A stretch of 64,000 nt of DNA from Palsa-1392 sp963819975. Lineage in GTDB: Bacteria > Verrucomicrobiota > Verrucomicrobiia > Chthoniobacterales > UBA10450. The notes below the pieces were generated by a model, which was given only the letters and a program-made list of their open reading frames with translations, did not search any database and was not told the DNA's origin. This document shows, piece by piece, positions 8,602 through 16,542 of the stretch. The stretch is from the NCBI GenBank assembly GCA_963819975.1, contig CAWFYE010000011.1:1-64000 (forward strand). Reading direction: 5' to 3'. Both the position numbers and the translations under genes were made by a program. Numbering within the stretch: the first letter of the stretch is position 1; each line of letters starts with the position of its first letter.

Positions 8602-9342
8602 TTAGGTTGGGCGTTTTCGACGTCTCCTCCAAAGTTGCAGCCGGAGCAAAATCGGAAGTGAAAAGTAGATCCAGCCACTCCAGGCGATCCGGCCCGGCGG
8701 CATGGTGAGGGCGAGGAGGAAGGAGGCGAGGCCAACGCCAAGAGGAACACTCCAGCCGAATAATTCGTCGCGCGTCAAGCGCTCCTCGCGCTCGTTGAGC
8801 TGCAGCGGGGCGCGGACCCGCCGGGCATGCCAATTCAAAAGCAAAATCTCAAAGGAAAGCGCGCTGAACCCGACGGCGTAAACCGCGAAGAGCGCGCGCC
8901 CCTGGCCGATGGTTTCCACAACCAGCGGGATCCCAAATTGACCACCGCTGAGGGCGTAAAACATCCCGCCGAAAACCAGCTTTAGCGGATAGACATAAAC
9001 CAGCATGGTAAGAATGAGCGCCCAACTGACCCAGATGGAGAAAAGATCCTCAAGGCCGAAGCGCCGGCTCCAGAGCCAGTGGCCCCGCCAGAAAATGGCC
9101 AGGACGGCGACCGAAGCGGCAAACGCCGGCACATCCTTGAAGGCCTTGAGGAGTGCCACGATATCGTTCGGCACCTCCTGCCCCGCGATCACGAGCATGG
9201 TGACGGCAAAGGCAAAGGCCGCATCGACAAAAGCCTCGAGCCGCGTCATCTCGATCCCGCGGAGGCGAAAACCCCGGAGCCGAGGGAGCGCGCCGAGATC
9301 AGGCGGCAACGCGGTCGTGATCTCTTCGTCGCGCTCGGTCAT
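8602..9342 (-). CDS. TMEM175-family (DUF1211) membrane protein
   Basis: I chose the start at MTERDEE (9342); an upstream in-frame start at 9417 adds an unlikely leader. The N-terminal TMEM175 signature is clear: RGIEMTRLEAFVDAAFAFAVTMLVI. Known bacterial members use the equivalent FSD-type filter motif for potassium conduction. About six membrane segments follow, with a basic tail ending RLQLWRRRRKRPT. Here the usual F-S-D is F-V-D, so channel function is plausible but not proven. Confidence 0.75.
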   Translation of the reverse strand: MTERDEEITTALPPDLGALPRLRGFRLRGIEMTRLEAFVDAAFAFAVTMLVIAGQEVPNDIVALLKAFKDVPAFAASVAVLAIFWRGHWLWSRRFGLEDLFSIWVSWALILTMLVYVYPLKLVFGGMFYALSGGQFGIPLVVETIGQGRALFAVYAVGFSALSFEILLLNWHARRVRAPLQLNEREERLTRDELFGWSVPLGVGLASFLLALTMPPGRIAWSGWIYFSLPILLRLQLWRRRRKRPT

Positions 9343-9478
9343 CGCGCCATCGTGATGCCACAGTGCCGCGCAGTTGGCAATTCTGGAGGGATCGCCAGAC
9401 GTCGTCGGCTCCTTCACCCAAAGTTGCGCCCCCTGGAGTTGCGCCCGCTGGACAAATGCGAATCCTCTAGGGATTCCA

Positions 9479-10123
9479 ATGAAGAAGTGGAGACAAATTT
9501 TTAGCGCCGTTCTGGCCGCGACTGTTTTGCCGGCCTGCGCCTCTCCGCCGCCAGCCCATTGGCGTGAGGCCGCGACCCAGGATCATCCGTGGGGTTATTT
9601 TTCCGGCCTGCCCGTTACGCAATGGAATTCCGACGGCCGAAGCATGACGCTCCTGCGCGAGTTTCGCTATACCGATCCGAACGGCACGGTCTGGGTCGCG
9701 CCGGCCGGGACGGTAGTCGATGGAGCGTCGATTCCGCGCCCGCTCTGGACGCTGATGGGCGGACCGTTTGAGGGGAAATATCGGAACGCCTCCGTCTTGC
9801 ACGACGTTGCTTACACAATCCAGAATCGCCCGCCGCGAGAGTGCGACCGAATGTTCTACGACGCGATGCGCTGCAGCGGGGTCGGCGCGATTGAGGCCAA
9901 GACGATGTACTACGCGCTCTTGCGTTTCGGCTGGCACTGGGATTTCTCGGTCAAGCGCGCCAAGCCGGTGAAGATGCACGGGAAACTCGTGGCCCGGGCC
10001 TTGCCCAAGCCGCCAGTGACGGTCGCGGCCCAGCAGCAAATCCAAGGGGCGCGGGATTGGATTCGACAGACAGAGCCGACCGTGGAGCAGATCGAAGCGC
10101 GAGCCGAGTCGGGAACGCATTGA
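9479..10123 (+). CDS. DUF1353 lipoprotein
   Basis: The start is set at ATG 9479, which gives a lipoprotein signal (MKKWRQIFSAVLAATVLPACA, lipobox LPAC). The mature part contains the DUF1353 signature: FRYTDPNGTVWVAPAGTVVDGASIPRPLW, NASVLHDVAYT and CDRMFYDAMRCSG. DUF1353 proteins are often phage-tail or cell-envelope linked but lack a defined activity. The C-terminal 50 residues are basic and helix-forming. The gene is divergent from the TMEM175-like gene. Confidence 0.8.
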   Translation: MKKWRQIFSAVLAATVLPACASPPPAHWREAATQDHPWGYFSGLPVTQWNSDGRSMTLLREFRYTDPNGTVWVAPAGTVVDGASIPRPLWTLMGGPFEGKYRNASVLHDVAYTIQNRPPRECDRMFYDAMRCSGVGAIEAKTMYYALLRFGWHWDFSVKRAKPVKMHGKLVARALPKPPVTVAAQQQIQGARDWIRQTEPTVEQIEARAESGTH

Positions 10124-10230
10124 ATTCCGAGTCGTCGCTGCGGTTGATGACCGCGGGGCGCCCGACGCCAACCCCCGATCCTTCGGGTCGAGGCGTCCAA
10201 TTGAAAGGGCCAAACGAATTTAGTTTGGAC

Positions 10231-10530
10231 ATGGGGACGACGAAGAACAGGCACATTCCGCTCGACGAGAAACTCTTCGCGCTCCAGCAGTCCGATTCAC
10301 GCAAATGGCGGTCGCTGGATGACACCCGATTGTGCGCGCGCTGCGAGAAGATTATCACCGGACGGATGATCGACGTCTGGCAGGACGGAAAGGGCGAGTA
10401 TCACCTGCATTGCCCAACCTCCGGCTGCGCGGGCTCGCCGCAGGAGTGGTATCCGCACGGCGTGGCGCAGACTCCTCCGATAACCTTGGACGGCACAGAA
10501 GAGCTCGGCCTCGGTTTCGCTGTTTCCTAA
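10231..10530 (+). CDS. hypothetical Cys-rich protein
   Basis: This is a short soluble protein of about 99 aa beginning MGTTKNRHIPLDEKLFALQ; an earlier in-frame ATG at 10147 is possible. Cysteines in RLCARCEK and HLHCPTSGCAGSP could form a zinc site. The segment DVWQDGKGEYHLHC resembles a small zinc-binding domain, but I recognise no named family. It lies between the lipoprotein gene and the NCS1 permease, all on the plus strand. Confidence 0.55.
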   Translation: MGTTKNRHIPLDEKLFALQQSDSRKWRSLDDTRLCARCEKIITGRMIDVWQDGKGEYHLHCPTSGCAGSPQEWYPHGVAQTPPITLDGTEELGLGFAVS

Positions 10531-10591
10531 AATCTGGCGGCGCGGGACAGCGCAAGGAATCGCTGGACTTGCAAGCCGCTTCGCTGGCAGG

Positions 10592-12094
10592 ATGCGCCCC
10601 CGCATGACTCGACCGCCCGCGCCGCCGACGACCGACCCCCGGATTCCGATGCTCGAATCGAGTGCGCTGATCAATGACGATCTCGCGCCTGTCCCGCCAA
10701 GCGGACGCACCTGGTCGATGTGGAGCATCGCCGCGCTCTGGGTCGGGATGGCGATTTGCATCACGACCTACACGCTCGCAAGCAGCCTGATCGAGCAGGG
10801 CATGAACTGGAAACAGGCCGTGCTCACGATTTTTCTCGGCAACCTGATCGTGCTCATCCCGATGACCCTGAATGCGCATCCCGGCACGGCTTACGGCATC
10901 CCCTTCCCCGTGCTGATTCGCGCTTCCTTCGGCACGCGTGGCTCGAATATCCCCGCGCTCATGCGCGCGCTCGTCGCCTGCGGCTGGTTTGGCATCCAGA
11001 CGTGGATCGGCGGCGCGGCCATCTACGCGATGGCGGCGATTGTCTTCGAGTTTAATCCGGCATTAAAGACCGCGCTGCCCGTCATCGGAATCTCGGGCGG
11101 CGAATTTTTCTGCTTCCTCCTCTTCTGGGCGATCAACATTTTCGTCATCGTCAGGGGCATGGACTCGATCAAATGGCTCGAGGTTTTCGCCGCGCCCTTC
11201 CTCATCCTGACCGGCGTCGGTTTGCTCGCCTGGGCGGTGGTCGCGGCCAAGGGCTGGGGACCAATCCTCGCCGAGCCTTCGAAGTTTCACTCGTTAGGCG
11301 AATTCTGGCCCGTTTTCACGGCCGGGCTGACCGCGATGGTCGGCTATTGGGCCACGCTCTCGCTCAACATTCCCGATTTCTCGCGCTTCGCGAAATCGCA
11401 GCGCGACCAGATCGTGGGCCAGGCGCTCGGCTTGCCGCTTTCCATGACCTTTTACACCTTCATCGGCGTGGCTGTGACGAGCGCGACGGTGGTCGTGTTC
11501 GGCAAAGCGATCTGGGATCCGGTCCAGCTGATGGAGCGCTTCCAAAGCCCGGTCCTCGCCGTCCTCGCGCTCGTCACCCTTACCATCGCCACCCTCTCGA
11601 CCAACATCGCGGCCAATGTCGTCTCGCCCGCGAACGATTTCGCCAACCTCGCGCCGCGCCTGATCAGCTTCAAAACCGGCGGCATCATGACCGGCATCAT
11701 CGGCATCCTCATGTTTCCCTGGAAACTTTACGCCGACCCGAGCGGTTACATTTTCACCTGGCTGATCGGTTACAGCGCATTGTTAGGCCCGATCGGCGGG
11801 ATCATGATCGCCGACTATTTTGTTTATCGGAAACGCCAGCTCGACGTGAACGATCTCTATCAACCACACGGCCGCTATCGCTACAGCGGCGGCTTTAGCG
11901 GAGTCGCGATCGCGGCTCTTGTGCTGGCGGTCCTGCCGAACATTCCCGGGTTCCTCGCCACCATCAAAGTGCTGCCACAGACTTCGGTCGCGCCGATCTT
12001 CCTTTCCATCTATCATTATGCCTGGTTCGTCGGCTTCGGGCTGGCCTTCGTCTTCTACCTCGCGGGACGAAAGATCGCACCCGACCGCGCCTAA
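10592..12094 (+). CDS. NCS1-family nucleobase/hydantoin/allantoin permease
   Basis: This 500-aa permease of the nucleobase:cation symporter-1 family (PF02133) has about 12 membrane segments. Characteristic parts are WSMWSIAALWVGMAICI, GTAYGIPFPVLIRASFG, WFGIQTWIGG and LNIPDFSRFAKSQ. The start is ATG 10592 or 10604. The TAA stop (12092-12094) is part of an exact 9-mer GCCTAACGA, and another copy is at 11291. The aminotransferase gene follows after 13 bases, so the pair is probably co-transcribed. Uptake of a pyrimidine, hydantoin or related compound followed by amino transfer is a reasonable inference. Confidence 0.88.
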   Translation: MRPRMTRPPAPPTTDPRIPMLESSALINDDLAPVPPSGRTWSMWSIAALWVGMAICITTYTLASSLIEQGMNWKQAVLTIFLGNLIVLIPMTLNAHPGTAYGIPFPVLIRASFGTRGSNIPALMRALVACGWFGIQTWIGGAAIYAMAAIVFEFNPALKTALPVIGISGGEFFCFLLFWAINIFVIVRGMDSIKWLEVFAAPFLILTGVGLLAWAVVAAKGWGPILAEPSKFHSLGEFWPVFTAGLTAMVGYWATLSLNIPDFSRFAKSQRDQIVGQALGLPLSMTFYTFIGVAVTSATVVVFGKAIWDPVQLMERFQSPVLAVLALVTLTIATLSTNIAANVVSPANDFANLAPRLISFKTGGIMTGIIGILMFPWKLYADPSGYIFTWLIGYSALLGPIGGIMIADYFVYRKRQLDVNDLYQPHGRYRYSGGFSGVAIAALVLAVLPNIPGFLATIKVLPQTSVAPIFLSIYHYAWFVGFGLAFVFYLAGRKIAPDRA

Positions 12095-12107
12095 CGACTC
12101 TACCTTT

Positions 12108-13448
12108 ATGCAAAAACCTGAACTGCCGCCCTTCGACCACAAACCGCAGCCCTACCACGGCCCGTCGCCCGATGAGATCCTGCGTCTGCGCAAAGAATTT
12201 CTGAATCCGGGAATCTTCCTCTACTACAAAAAGCCGCTCACTCTCGTGGAAGGCAGAATGCAGTACGTCTGGGACGAGAGCGGCCGGCGCTATCTCGACG
12301 CCCTCGGCGGCATCGTAACGATCAGCGTCGGGCATTGCCATCCCGACGTCGTGGAAGCGGCCCGGAAACAGAACGAGCTGCTCCAGCATTCGACCACAAT
12401 CTATCTACACCCGAACATCGCCGAGTACGCCGAGAAGATGGCCTCCAAGATGCCGGGCGACCTCAAGGTCTGCTATTTCGTCAACTCCGGCTCGGAAGCG
12501 AACGATCTCGCGATGCTGATGGCGCGCGCCTACACCGGCAACTACGACATGATCGCGCTCCGCAACGCCTACCACGGCGGGAACGCCTCCGGCATGGGCC
12601 TGACCGCGCACTCCACCTGGAAATTCAACGTCCCGCACAGCTTTGGCGTGCATCACTCGATCACGCCCGATCCCTATCGCGGCATCTGGGGCCACGACAA
12701 TCCCGATGCCGGCAAAAACTACGCCGCCGACGTGAAGAACCTGATCGAATACGCGACCCCGGGCCAGATCGCCGGCTTCATCGCGGAATCGATCCAGGGC
12801 GTGGGCGGCTGCGTCGTCTTTCCGGATGGATACCTGAAACACGCTTACGAACATGTCCGCGCCGCGGGCGGGGTCTGCATCGCAGACGAAGTGCAATCCG
12901 GCTTCGGCCGCACCGGCACGCATTACTGGGGCTTTGAAACGCAGGGCGTCATCCCCGATATCGTCTGCATGGCGAAAGGAATCGGGAACGGCTGTCCGTT
13001 AGGCGCAGTCGTGACCACGCCGAAGATTGCGGCCGCGCTTTCGCAGCGGATTCATTTCAACACCTTCGGGGGCAACCCGGTCGTCTCCGCCCAGGGCAAA
13101 GCCGTCCTCGAAATCATCGAGCGCGAAAAGCTGCAGGCCAATTCGCTTAATATGGGCAACCACATTGCCGCCGGCCTGCAGCGCCTGAAGGAAAAGCACA
13201 ACATCATCGGCGACGCGCGCGGCAAAGGCCTCATGCTCGGCATCGAGCTGGTCAAAGATCGCGCCACCAAAGAGCCGGCCAAGGCAGAATGCGCCCAAGT
13301 CCTCGAGACCTGCCGCGACATGGGCCTGTTGTTAGGCAAAGGCGGCCTGCAAGGCCAAACCATCCGCTTCTCGCCCCCGATGTGCATCCATCAGCAGGAC
13401 GCCGACTTCATCCTCGAAGTCCTGGATCAGGCGCTGGGCAGTCTGTAG
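12108..13448 (+). CDS. class III PLP aminotransferase (AGXT2-like)
   Basis: This 446-aa fold-type I aminotransferase starts at ATG 12108 with MQKPELPPFDHKPQP. It shows the class III pattern: LDALGGIVTISVGHCHP, VNSGSEANDLAM, the Asp of VCIADEVQSGFGRTG, and the PLP-binding Lys in CMAKGIGNGCPLGAVV. Overall it resembles alanine-glyoxylate aminotransferase 2, which acts on beta-alanine, beta-aminoisobutyrate and alanine with glyoxylate or pyruvate. Placement behind an NCS1 permease fits reductive pyrimidine breakdown, but no dihydropyrimidinase or ureidopropionase gene is present in the window. Confidence 0.88.
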   Translation: MQKPELPPFDHKPQPYHGPSPDEILRLRKEFLNPGIFLYYKKPLTLVEGRMQYVWDESGRRYLDALGGIVTISVGHCHPDVVEAARKQNELLQHSTTIYLHPNIAEYAEKMASKMPGDLKVCYFVNSGSEANDLAMLMARAYTGNYDMIALRNAYHGGNASGMGLTAHSTWKFNVPHSFGVHHSITPDPYRGIWGHDNPDAGKNYAADVKNLIEYATPGQIAGFIAESIQGVGGCVVFPDGYLKHAYEHVRAAGGVCIADEVQSGFGRTGTHYWGFETQGVIPDIVCMAKGIGNGCPLGAVVTTPKIAAALSQRIHFNTFGGNPVVSAQGKAVLEIIEREKLQANSLNMGNHIAAGLQRLKEKHNIIGDARGKGLMLGIELVKDRATKEPAKAECAQVLETCRDMGLLLGKGGLQGQTIRFSPPMCIHQQDADFILEVLDQALGSL

Positions 13449-13502
13449 CAATCCCGCACCCAATTCTTGTGTCGATAGTGCTCTGACCCCGTCTACCCCG
13501 CG

Positions 13503-13790
13503 AAGTCGGCTCGATCTCTCTGGCAGATACGGTTGGCGTCGCCGACGCAAATTTGATCCGAAAAGTCGTGACAGCAGTGATCGCCGGAGCGGGCGACCAT
13601 GAGATCGGCGTCCACCTGCACAGCCACGCGCGCCGGACTTGGGGGCTGCCCTTTTGCCCAGGATCAGCTGGCGGGAAACATGCCGACCGAGGAAGTCATT
13701 CATGCCATCGCGCAGCGCGGGGTGCGATCGCCCGTCGCCGGCGATCTCAGTGAAGTCGCGCGACTAAACGAGCAAATCAGCCAGCTAAGC
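13503..13790 (+). pseudogene. hydroxymethylglutaryl-CoA lyase remnant
   Basis: Only the 3' third of an HMG-CoA lyase gene remains, in two frames. Frame one reads ISLADTVGVADANLIRK and EIGVHLHSHARR (metal-binding HLH). Frame two resumes with GLGGCPFAQDQLAGNMPTEE, which carries the catalytic-loop Cys, and continues to about 13790. About 15 residues normally between these parts (the AxEAGxxxFD region) are missing, so there is an internal deletion plus frameshift near 13625-13645. The 5' two thirds are absent. It abuts the IS30 remnant. Confidence 0.75.
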
Positions 13791-13794
13791 CGCC

Positions 13795-14187
13795 GCCCGA
13801 GTGGCGGCGTTGCGCTTGGTAAGGCTGAAGCCGGCGGAGATCCCAAGCGCGCACCGCGGCCGAAAGCAACCGCGCTTGCGCGGCCTAATGGGGCGTCATC
13901 CGGGGCGGATGCGCAGCATCACGGCGGACAACGGAATTGAGTTCCACTGGTACGGAGAAGTGGAAGCGCTCAGCCCGGTCAAGTTCTACTTCGCCACGCC
14001 CCATCACAGCTAGGAACGCGGGACCAACGAGAACACCAACGGCCTCCTCCGACAGTATCTTCCCAAAGGACAAACACTGGCCCGAATCACCCAAAGCAAA
14101 TGCGACCTAATCGCGGAGCAACTCAATAACCGACCGAGAAAAAGACATGGATACAAAACACCCAATCAATGCTTCCTTCAGTCCTAG
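13795..14187 (+). mobile_element. IS30-family transposase remnant
   Basis: The translated sequence contains the C-terminal catalytic core of an IS30 transposase: SITADNGIEFHWYGEVEA (second Asp), VKFYFATPHHS, then after a stop ERGTNENTNGLLRQYLPKGQ (Glu region) and LNNRPRKRHGYKTPNQCF. The conserved Trp of HHSWERG is replaced by TAG at 14011-14013. The N-terminal half is missing and I see no terminal inverted repeats, so this is dead. It marks the distal end of the integron cassettes and has probably removed the last attC site. Confidence 0.85.
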
Positions 14188-14212
14188 CAAATGATGCACT
14201 ACAAAGTCGAGC

Positions 14213-14509
14213 CTAGGTGTCATCGGCCGCTTCGAGGACGGCACAAATAAAAGCCTTCTGAAGCTGATCGGAATCGCCGAAGTCTTGATGCTCGAACACG
14301 CCTGCACGCTTTCCGTCTCGGTGGAACTGCGCCTCGTCCTCGTAAATGTAAACTTCGATGCCGGTGCCCAGAACTGATGCGCGGACATAAATCTCCGATT
14401 CGCCCGCAACTGTTCGTTCTGAAAGCGCCGACCCTTTGGCGGCCAGTGCAGAGCGCAGCTCTCTCTCGCATCGCTGCTGAAAGTCGGTGAGTGAATCGCT
14501 GTCGCGCAC
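14213..14509 (-). CDS. integron cassette 3 protein, hypothetical (98 aa)
   Basis: A GTG start at 14509 gives 98 aa: MRDSDSLTDFQQRCERELRSAL at the N-terminus, then IYVRASVLGTGIEVYIYEDEAQFH and a helical C-terminus FICAVLEAADDT. It looks like a small soluble alpha/beta protein, and I recognise no family. It starts only a few bases after the recombination core at 14513-14519, as cassette genes do, and shares its orientation with cassettes 1 and 2. No attC is visible after its stop. Confidence 0.7.
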   Translation of the reverse strand: MRDSDSLTDFQQRCERELRSALAAKGSALSERTVAGESEIYVRASVLGTGIEVYIYEDEAQFHRDGKRAGVFEHQDFGDSDQLQKAFICAVLEAADDT

Positions 14510-14512
14510 AAC

Positions 14513-14635
14513 ATCTAACGACCAAGCTCAGCGACCGCCGGGCCGCGAGCGTGGATCGCACTGAGAATGTCCAAGTTGTCCGTCATCGTAAGTCGCAGAG
14601 CGGGTCGGCGGTTCGCTGCAGCGCCCAGGTTAGCT
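14513..14635 (-). repeat. attC site between cassettes 2 and 3
   Basis: On the minus strand the site runs from AGCTAAC (14629-14635, one mismatch to RYYYAAC) to GTTAGAT (14513-14519, fits GTTRRRY). Inside, CAGCGACCGCCG and CGGCGGTTCGCTG form an imperfect palindrome with a one-base bulge, the extrahelical-base feature used for strand choice by integron integrases. Length is 123 bp, within the attC range. Confidence 0.75.
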
Positions 14636-14636
14636 G

Positions 14637-14966
14637 TCATTCTAGTGAATGTCCCGGTCCACCGATAGAACAAGTCGGCCTGTCAGTGACTCGCCCAAGG
14701 GAATATATTCCACCCTGCGGACAAACAGGCATGTCACGAATGTAACGATCGGGGCCTATGAGATCTTCCCAAGTAGGTATGTCGTTGGTGGTCGCGTCAT
14801 GATCTACTGCCCACTGCTGCACCGCGCCATCTATCTCCCGTAACCCGTTTATACAATTTGAAACGGCTGTCTGGGAGCGAGCATCCACGAACCATCGTGC
14901 TCCCCACAAAGCAATAGCAAATGCGGTGATCCCCAAGAGCAATGAAACTTTGGCCCTGGATGACAT
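14637..14966 (-). CDS. integron cassette 2 protein, pilin-like
   Basis: The 109-aa product has one N-terminal membrane helix (VSLLLGITAFAIALWGARWF) followed by a small domain: CINGLREIDGAVQQWAVDH, PTWEDLIGPDRYIRDMP and CPQGGIYSLGRVTDRPTCSI. This layout resembles the small pseudopilin-like proteins common in Verrucomicrobiota (Cys-x2-LR-x-ID plus CPxGGxYxxG and CSIxGH), but no prepilin peptidase site is evident. The role is unknown. The start is ATG 14964-14966; a TTG at 14990 would lie upstream of the cassette boundary and is not used here. The stop sits just inside attC. Confidence 0.75.
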   Translation of the reverse strand: MSSRAKVSLLLGITAFAIALWGARWFVDARSQTAVSNCINGLREIDGAVQQWAVDHDATTNDIPTWEDLIGPDRYIRDMPVCPQGGIYSLGRVTDRPTCSIGGPGHSLE

Positions 14967-14975
14967 GTGGCTGAC

Positions 14976-15101
14976 ATCTAACGAGAACAAGATGAGCTGC
15001 CGAGACCGAGGGCGCGCTCGGCAGCGGGTGAAAGGGTTGAAGCCATGGAAAACGAGGTCGTACGCCGGGTCTCGGTCAGCTCCATCGTCGCCCGGTTAGA
15101 T
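14976..15101 (-). repeat. attC site between cassettes 1 and 2
   Basis: On the minus strand the site runs from ATCTAAC (15095-15101, RYYYAAC) to GTTAGAT (14976-14982, GTTRRRY). The internal arms GAGCTGACCGAGACC and GGTCTCGGCAGCTC pair with a one-base bulge, and flanking GATG/CATC extend the stem. At 126 bp it is a well-formed attC. It directly follows the stop of the cassette 1 gene. Confidence 0.85.
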
Positions 15102-15108
15102 GCGTGGC

Positions 15109-15474
15109 TCACCATGTCTCTCGACGCGCCTTCTGAACGCGTGACCAAACATCGTCTGTCATGCCAAGGCGCCAAACGCCACCCAAAAGATAGTTGAAGC
15201 GCGCGTTCTGCGCCGCCTCGGACTCCACGCGCTCGATAAAGTCGGGGCCGTACTCCGAAAGCAGAACTTCAAGCGGGCCTGCTGCAAGCACCGAGAGCTG
15301 CTCATGCGTAAGCTCGAACTCGACCGCTCGCCTGATCGCGGCGAACGCGACTTCTGGCTCTTCGCGCGCGGCATCGTCAAGGCGGCTCCACCCGGCACCG
15401 ACGTCGCCTTCGGTGCTCTTGCGCCACTCACCTGCTAGATCATCGGCGGTATCAGGCATGGCGTGCGATAGCAT
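15109..15474 (-). CDS. integron cassette 1 protein, hypothetical (121 aa)
   Basis: This soluble, acidic, helical protein begins MLSHAMPDTADDLAGEWRKSTEG; the second Met (15459) is an equally good start. Segments such as EEPEVAFAAIRRAVEFELTHEQLSVLAAGPLEVLLSEYG, and the N/R-rich end LLGGVWRLGMTDDVWSRVQKARRETW, resemble small DUF6869-like proteins often found as orphan accessory genes, but I cannot assign a function. The first ATG overlaps the recombination core at 15473-15479. As the cassette nearest intI it should be the newest insert. Confidence 0.75.
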   Translation of the reverse strand: MLSHAMPDTADDLAGEWRKSTEGDVGAGWSRLDDAAREEPEVAFAAIRRAVEFELTHEQLSVLAAGPLEVLLSEYGPDFIERVESEAAQNARFNYLLGGVWRLGMTDDVWSRVQKARRETW

Positions 15475-15537
15475 CTAACGAGAATTGTGCGAAACTTCGC
15501 AATTAATTACGAATAATTTTTCGTATAACATGGCACA
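15473..15537 (-). other. putative attI site
   Basis: Between the intI stop and the first cassette lies an AT-rich stretch, unlike its GC-rich surroundings. It ends in GTTAGAT (15473-15479, minus strand), the integration core. A second GTT-type core, GTTATAC, lies at about 15523-15529 and could be part of the integrase-binding sites. The position suggests attI; the exact limits cannot be set by eye. Confidence 0.65.
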
Positions 15538-16542
15538 TCAATCGGGAGTGGCAGGCGTGTCGAGCGGACTGCGGATTCCCAATCCCGGCTTGTTGAGGAC
15601 GTGGGTGTAAATCATTGTCGTGGAAACGTCCTTGTGGCCGAGCAGTTCCTGCACCGTGCGGATGTCATATCCGGCCTCCAAGAGATGAGTGGCAAAGCTA
15701 TGACGGAAGGTGTGGCAACTGGCCGCCTTTGCTACGGCAGTCGCGTAAACAGCCTGTTTGACGGCGTTTTGCAGGTTCTTTTCGTGCACATGATGGCGGC
15801 GAGTCTCGCCCGAGCGCGGATCGACTGAAGCCCTGGCCGCGGGGAAAACCCATTGCCAGCGCCAGTCACGCGCAGCGTTTGGATATTTTCGCTTCAACCC
15901 GAAAGGCAAATAAACGGCTCCTGCGCCCTGTGCGAGATCGCGTTGATGGATCTCGCGCACCCGTTGCAGTTTCTCGCGCAGCGGCCGCTTGAGGCCGGCC
16001 GGGAGGAGGGTCCGCCGTTCCCGCAAGCCCTTGCCATCGCGCACGTTGATCTGCTCGTAACCGAAGTCGATGTCTTTGACGCGCAAACGCAGGCATTCCA
16101 AGAGACGCAGGCCGCTGCCGTAAAGCAGCTCGGCCATGAGACGATAATCACCCTGCAGACGGCCGATGACAGCGTGGGCTTCCTGTCTGGTTAACACGAC
16201 TGGCACCTTGGGCGGGCGCTTCACTCGCTCGACTCCGGAGAGGTAATCGAGTTTCCGGTCGAGTACCTGCTGGTAAAGAAAGAGCAGGGCGGCGAGCGCC
16301 TGGTTCTGAGTGGAAGCGGCAACGTGACCGTCGATCGCGAGGTGACTGAGGAAGGCGGCAATCTCTTCCTCGCCCATTTCCTGGGGGTGACGTTTGCGAT
16401 GAAAGAGGATGAAGCGGCGAATCCAGTGAAGGTAAAGTTCCTCCGTGCGAATGGCGTAGTGCTTGACGCGCAAATGCCACCGAACGCGGTCGAGCAGCCT
16501 GGGCCCGGGAGCGGTGGGCAGGGCGGGGGTCGTGCTATCCAT
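15538..16542 (-). CDS. intI: integron integrase IntI
   Basis: This 334-aa tyrosine recombinase starts at ATG 16540-16542 (MDSTTPALPTAPGPRLLDRV). The N-terminal DNA-binding domain has HYAIRTEELYLHWIRRFI. Catalytic residues are visible: R146 in GSGLRLLE, H277-x-x-R280 in CHTFRHSF, H303 in LLGHKD and Y312 in TMIYTHV. The integron-specific insert between patches II and III is present at about residues 218-245 (YLPFGLKRKYPNAARDWRWQWVFPA), which separates IntI from XerC/D. The cassettes lie beyond its 3' end and in the same orientation, the 'inverted' arrangement known from some spirochaete and planctomycete integrons. The frame continues upstream to 17352, but that part is antisense to glgX. Confidence 0.93.
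   Translation of the reverse strand: MDSTTPALPTAPGPRLLDRVRWHLRVKHYAIRTEELYLHWIRRFILFHRKRHPQEMGEEEIAAFLSHLAIDGHVAASTQNQALAALLFLYQQVLDRKLDYLSGVERVKRPPKVPVVLTRQEAHAVIGRLQGDYRLMAELLYGSGLRLLECLRLRVKDIDFGYEQINVRDGKGLRERRTLLPAGLKRPLREKLQRVREIHQRDLAQGAGAVYLPFGLKRKYPNAARDWRWQWVFPAARASVDPRSGETRRHHVHEKNLQNAVKQAVYATAVAKAASCHTFRHSFATHLLEAGYDIRTVQELLGHKDVSTTMIYTHVLNKPGLGIRSPLDTPATPD

Noticed and set aside
8204..8833. 209-aa minus-strand frame
   Set aside because: It is Arg-rich, overlaps the TMEM175-like gene in another frame, and scores worse by third-position G/C than the plus frame at 8324.
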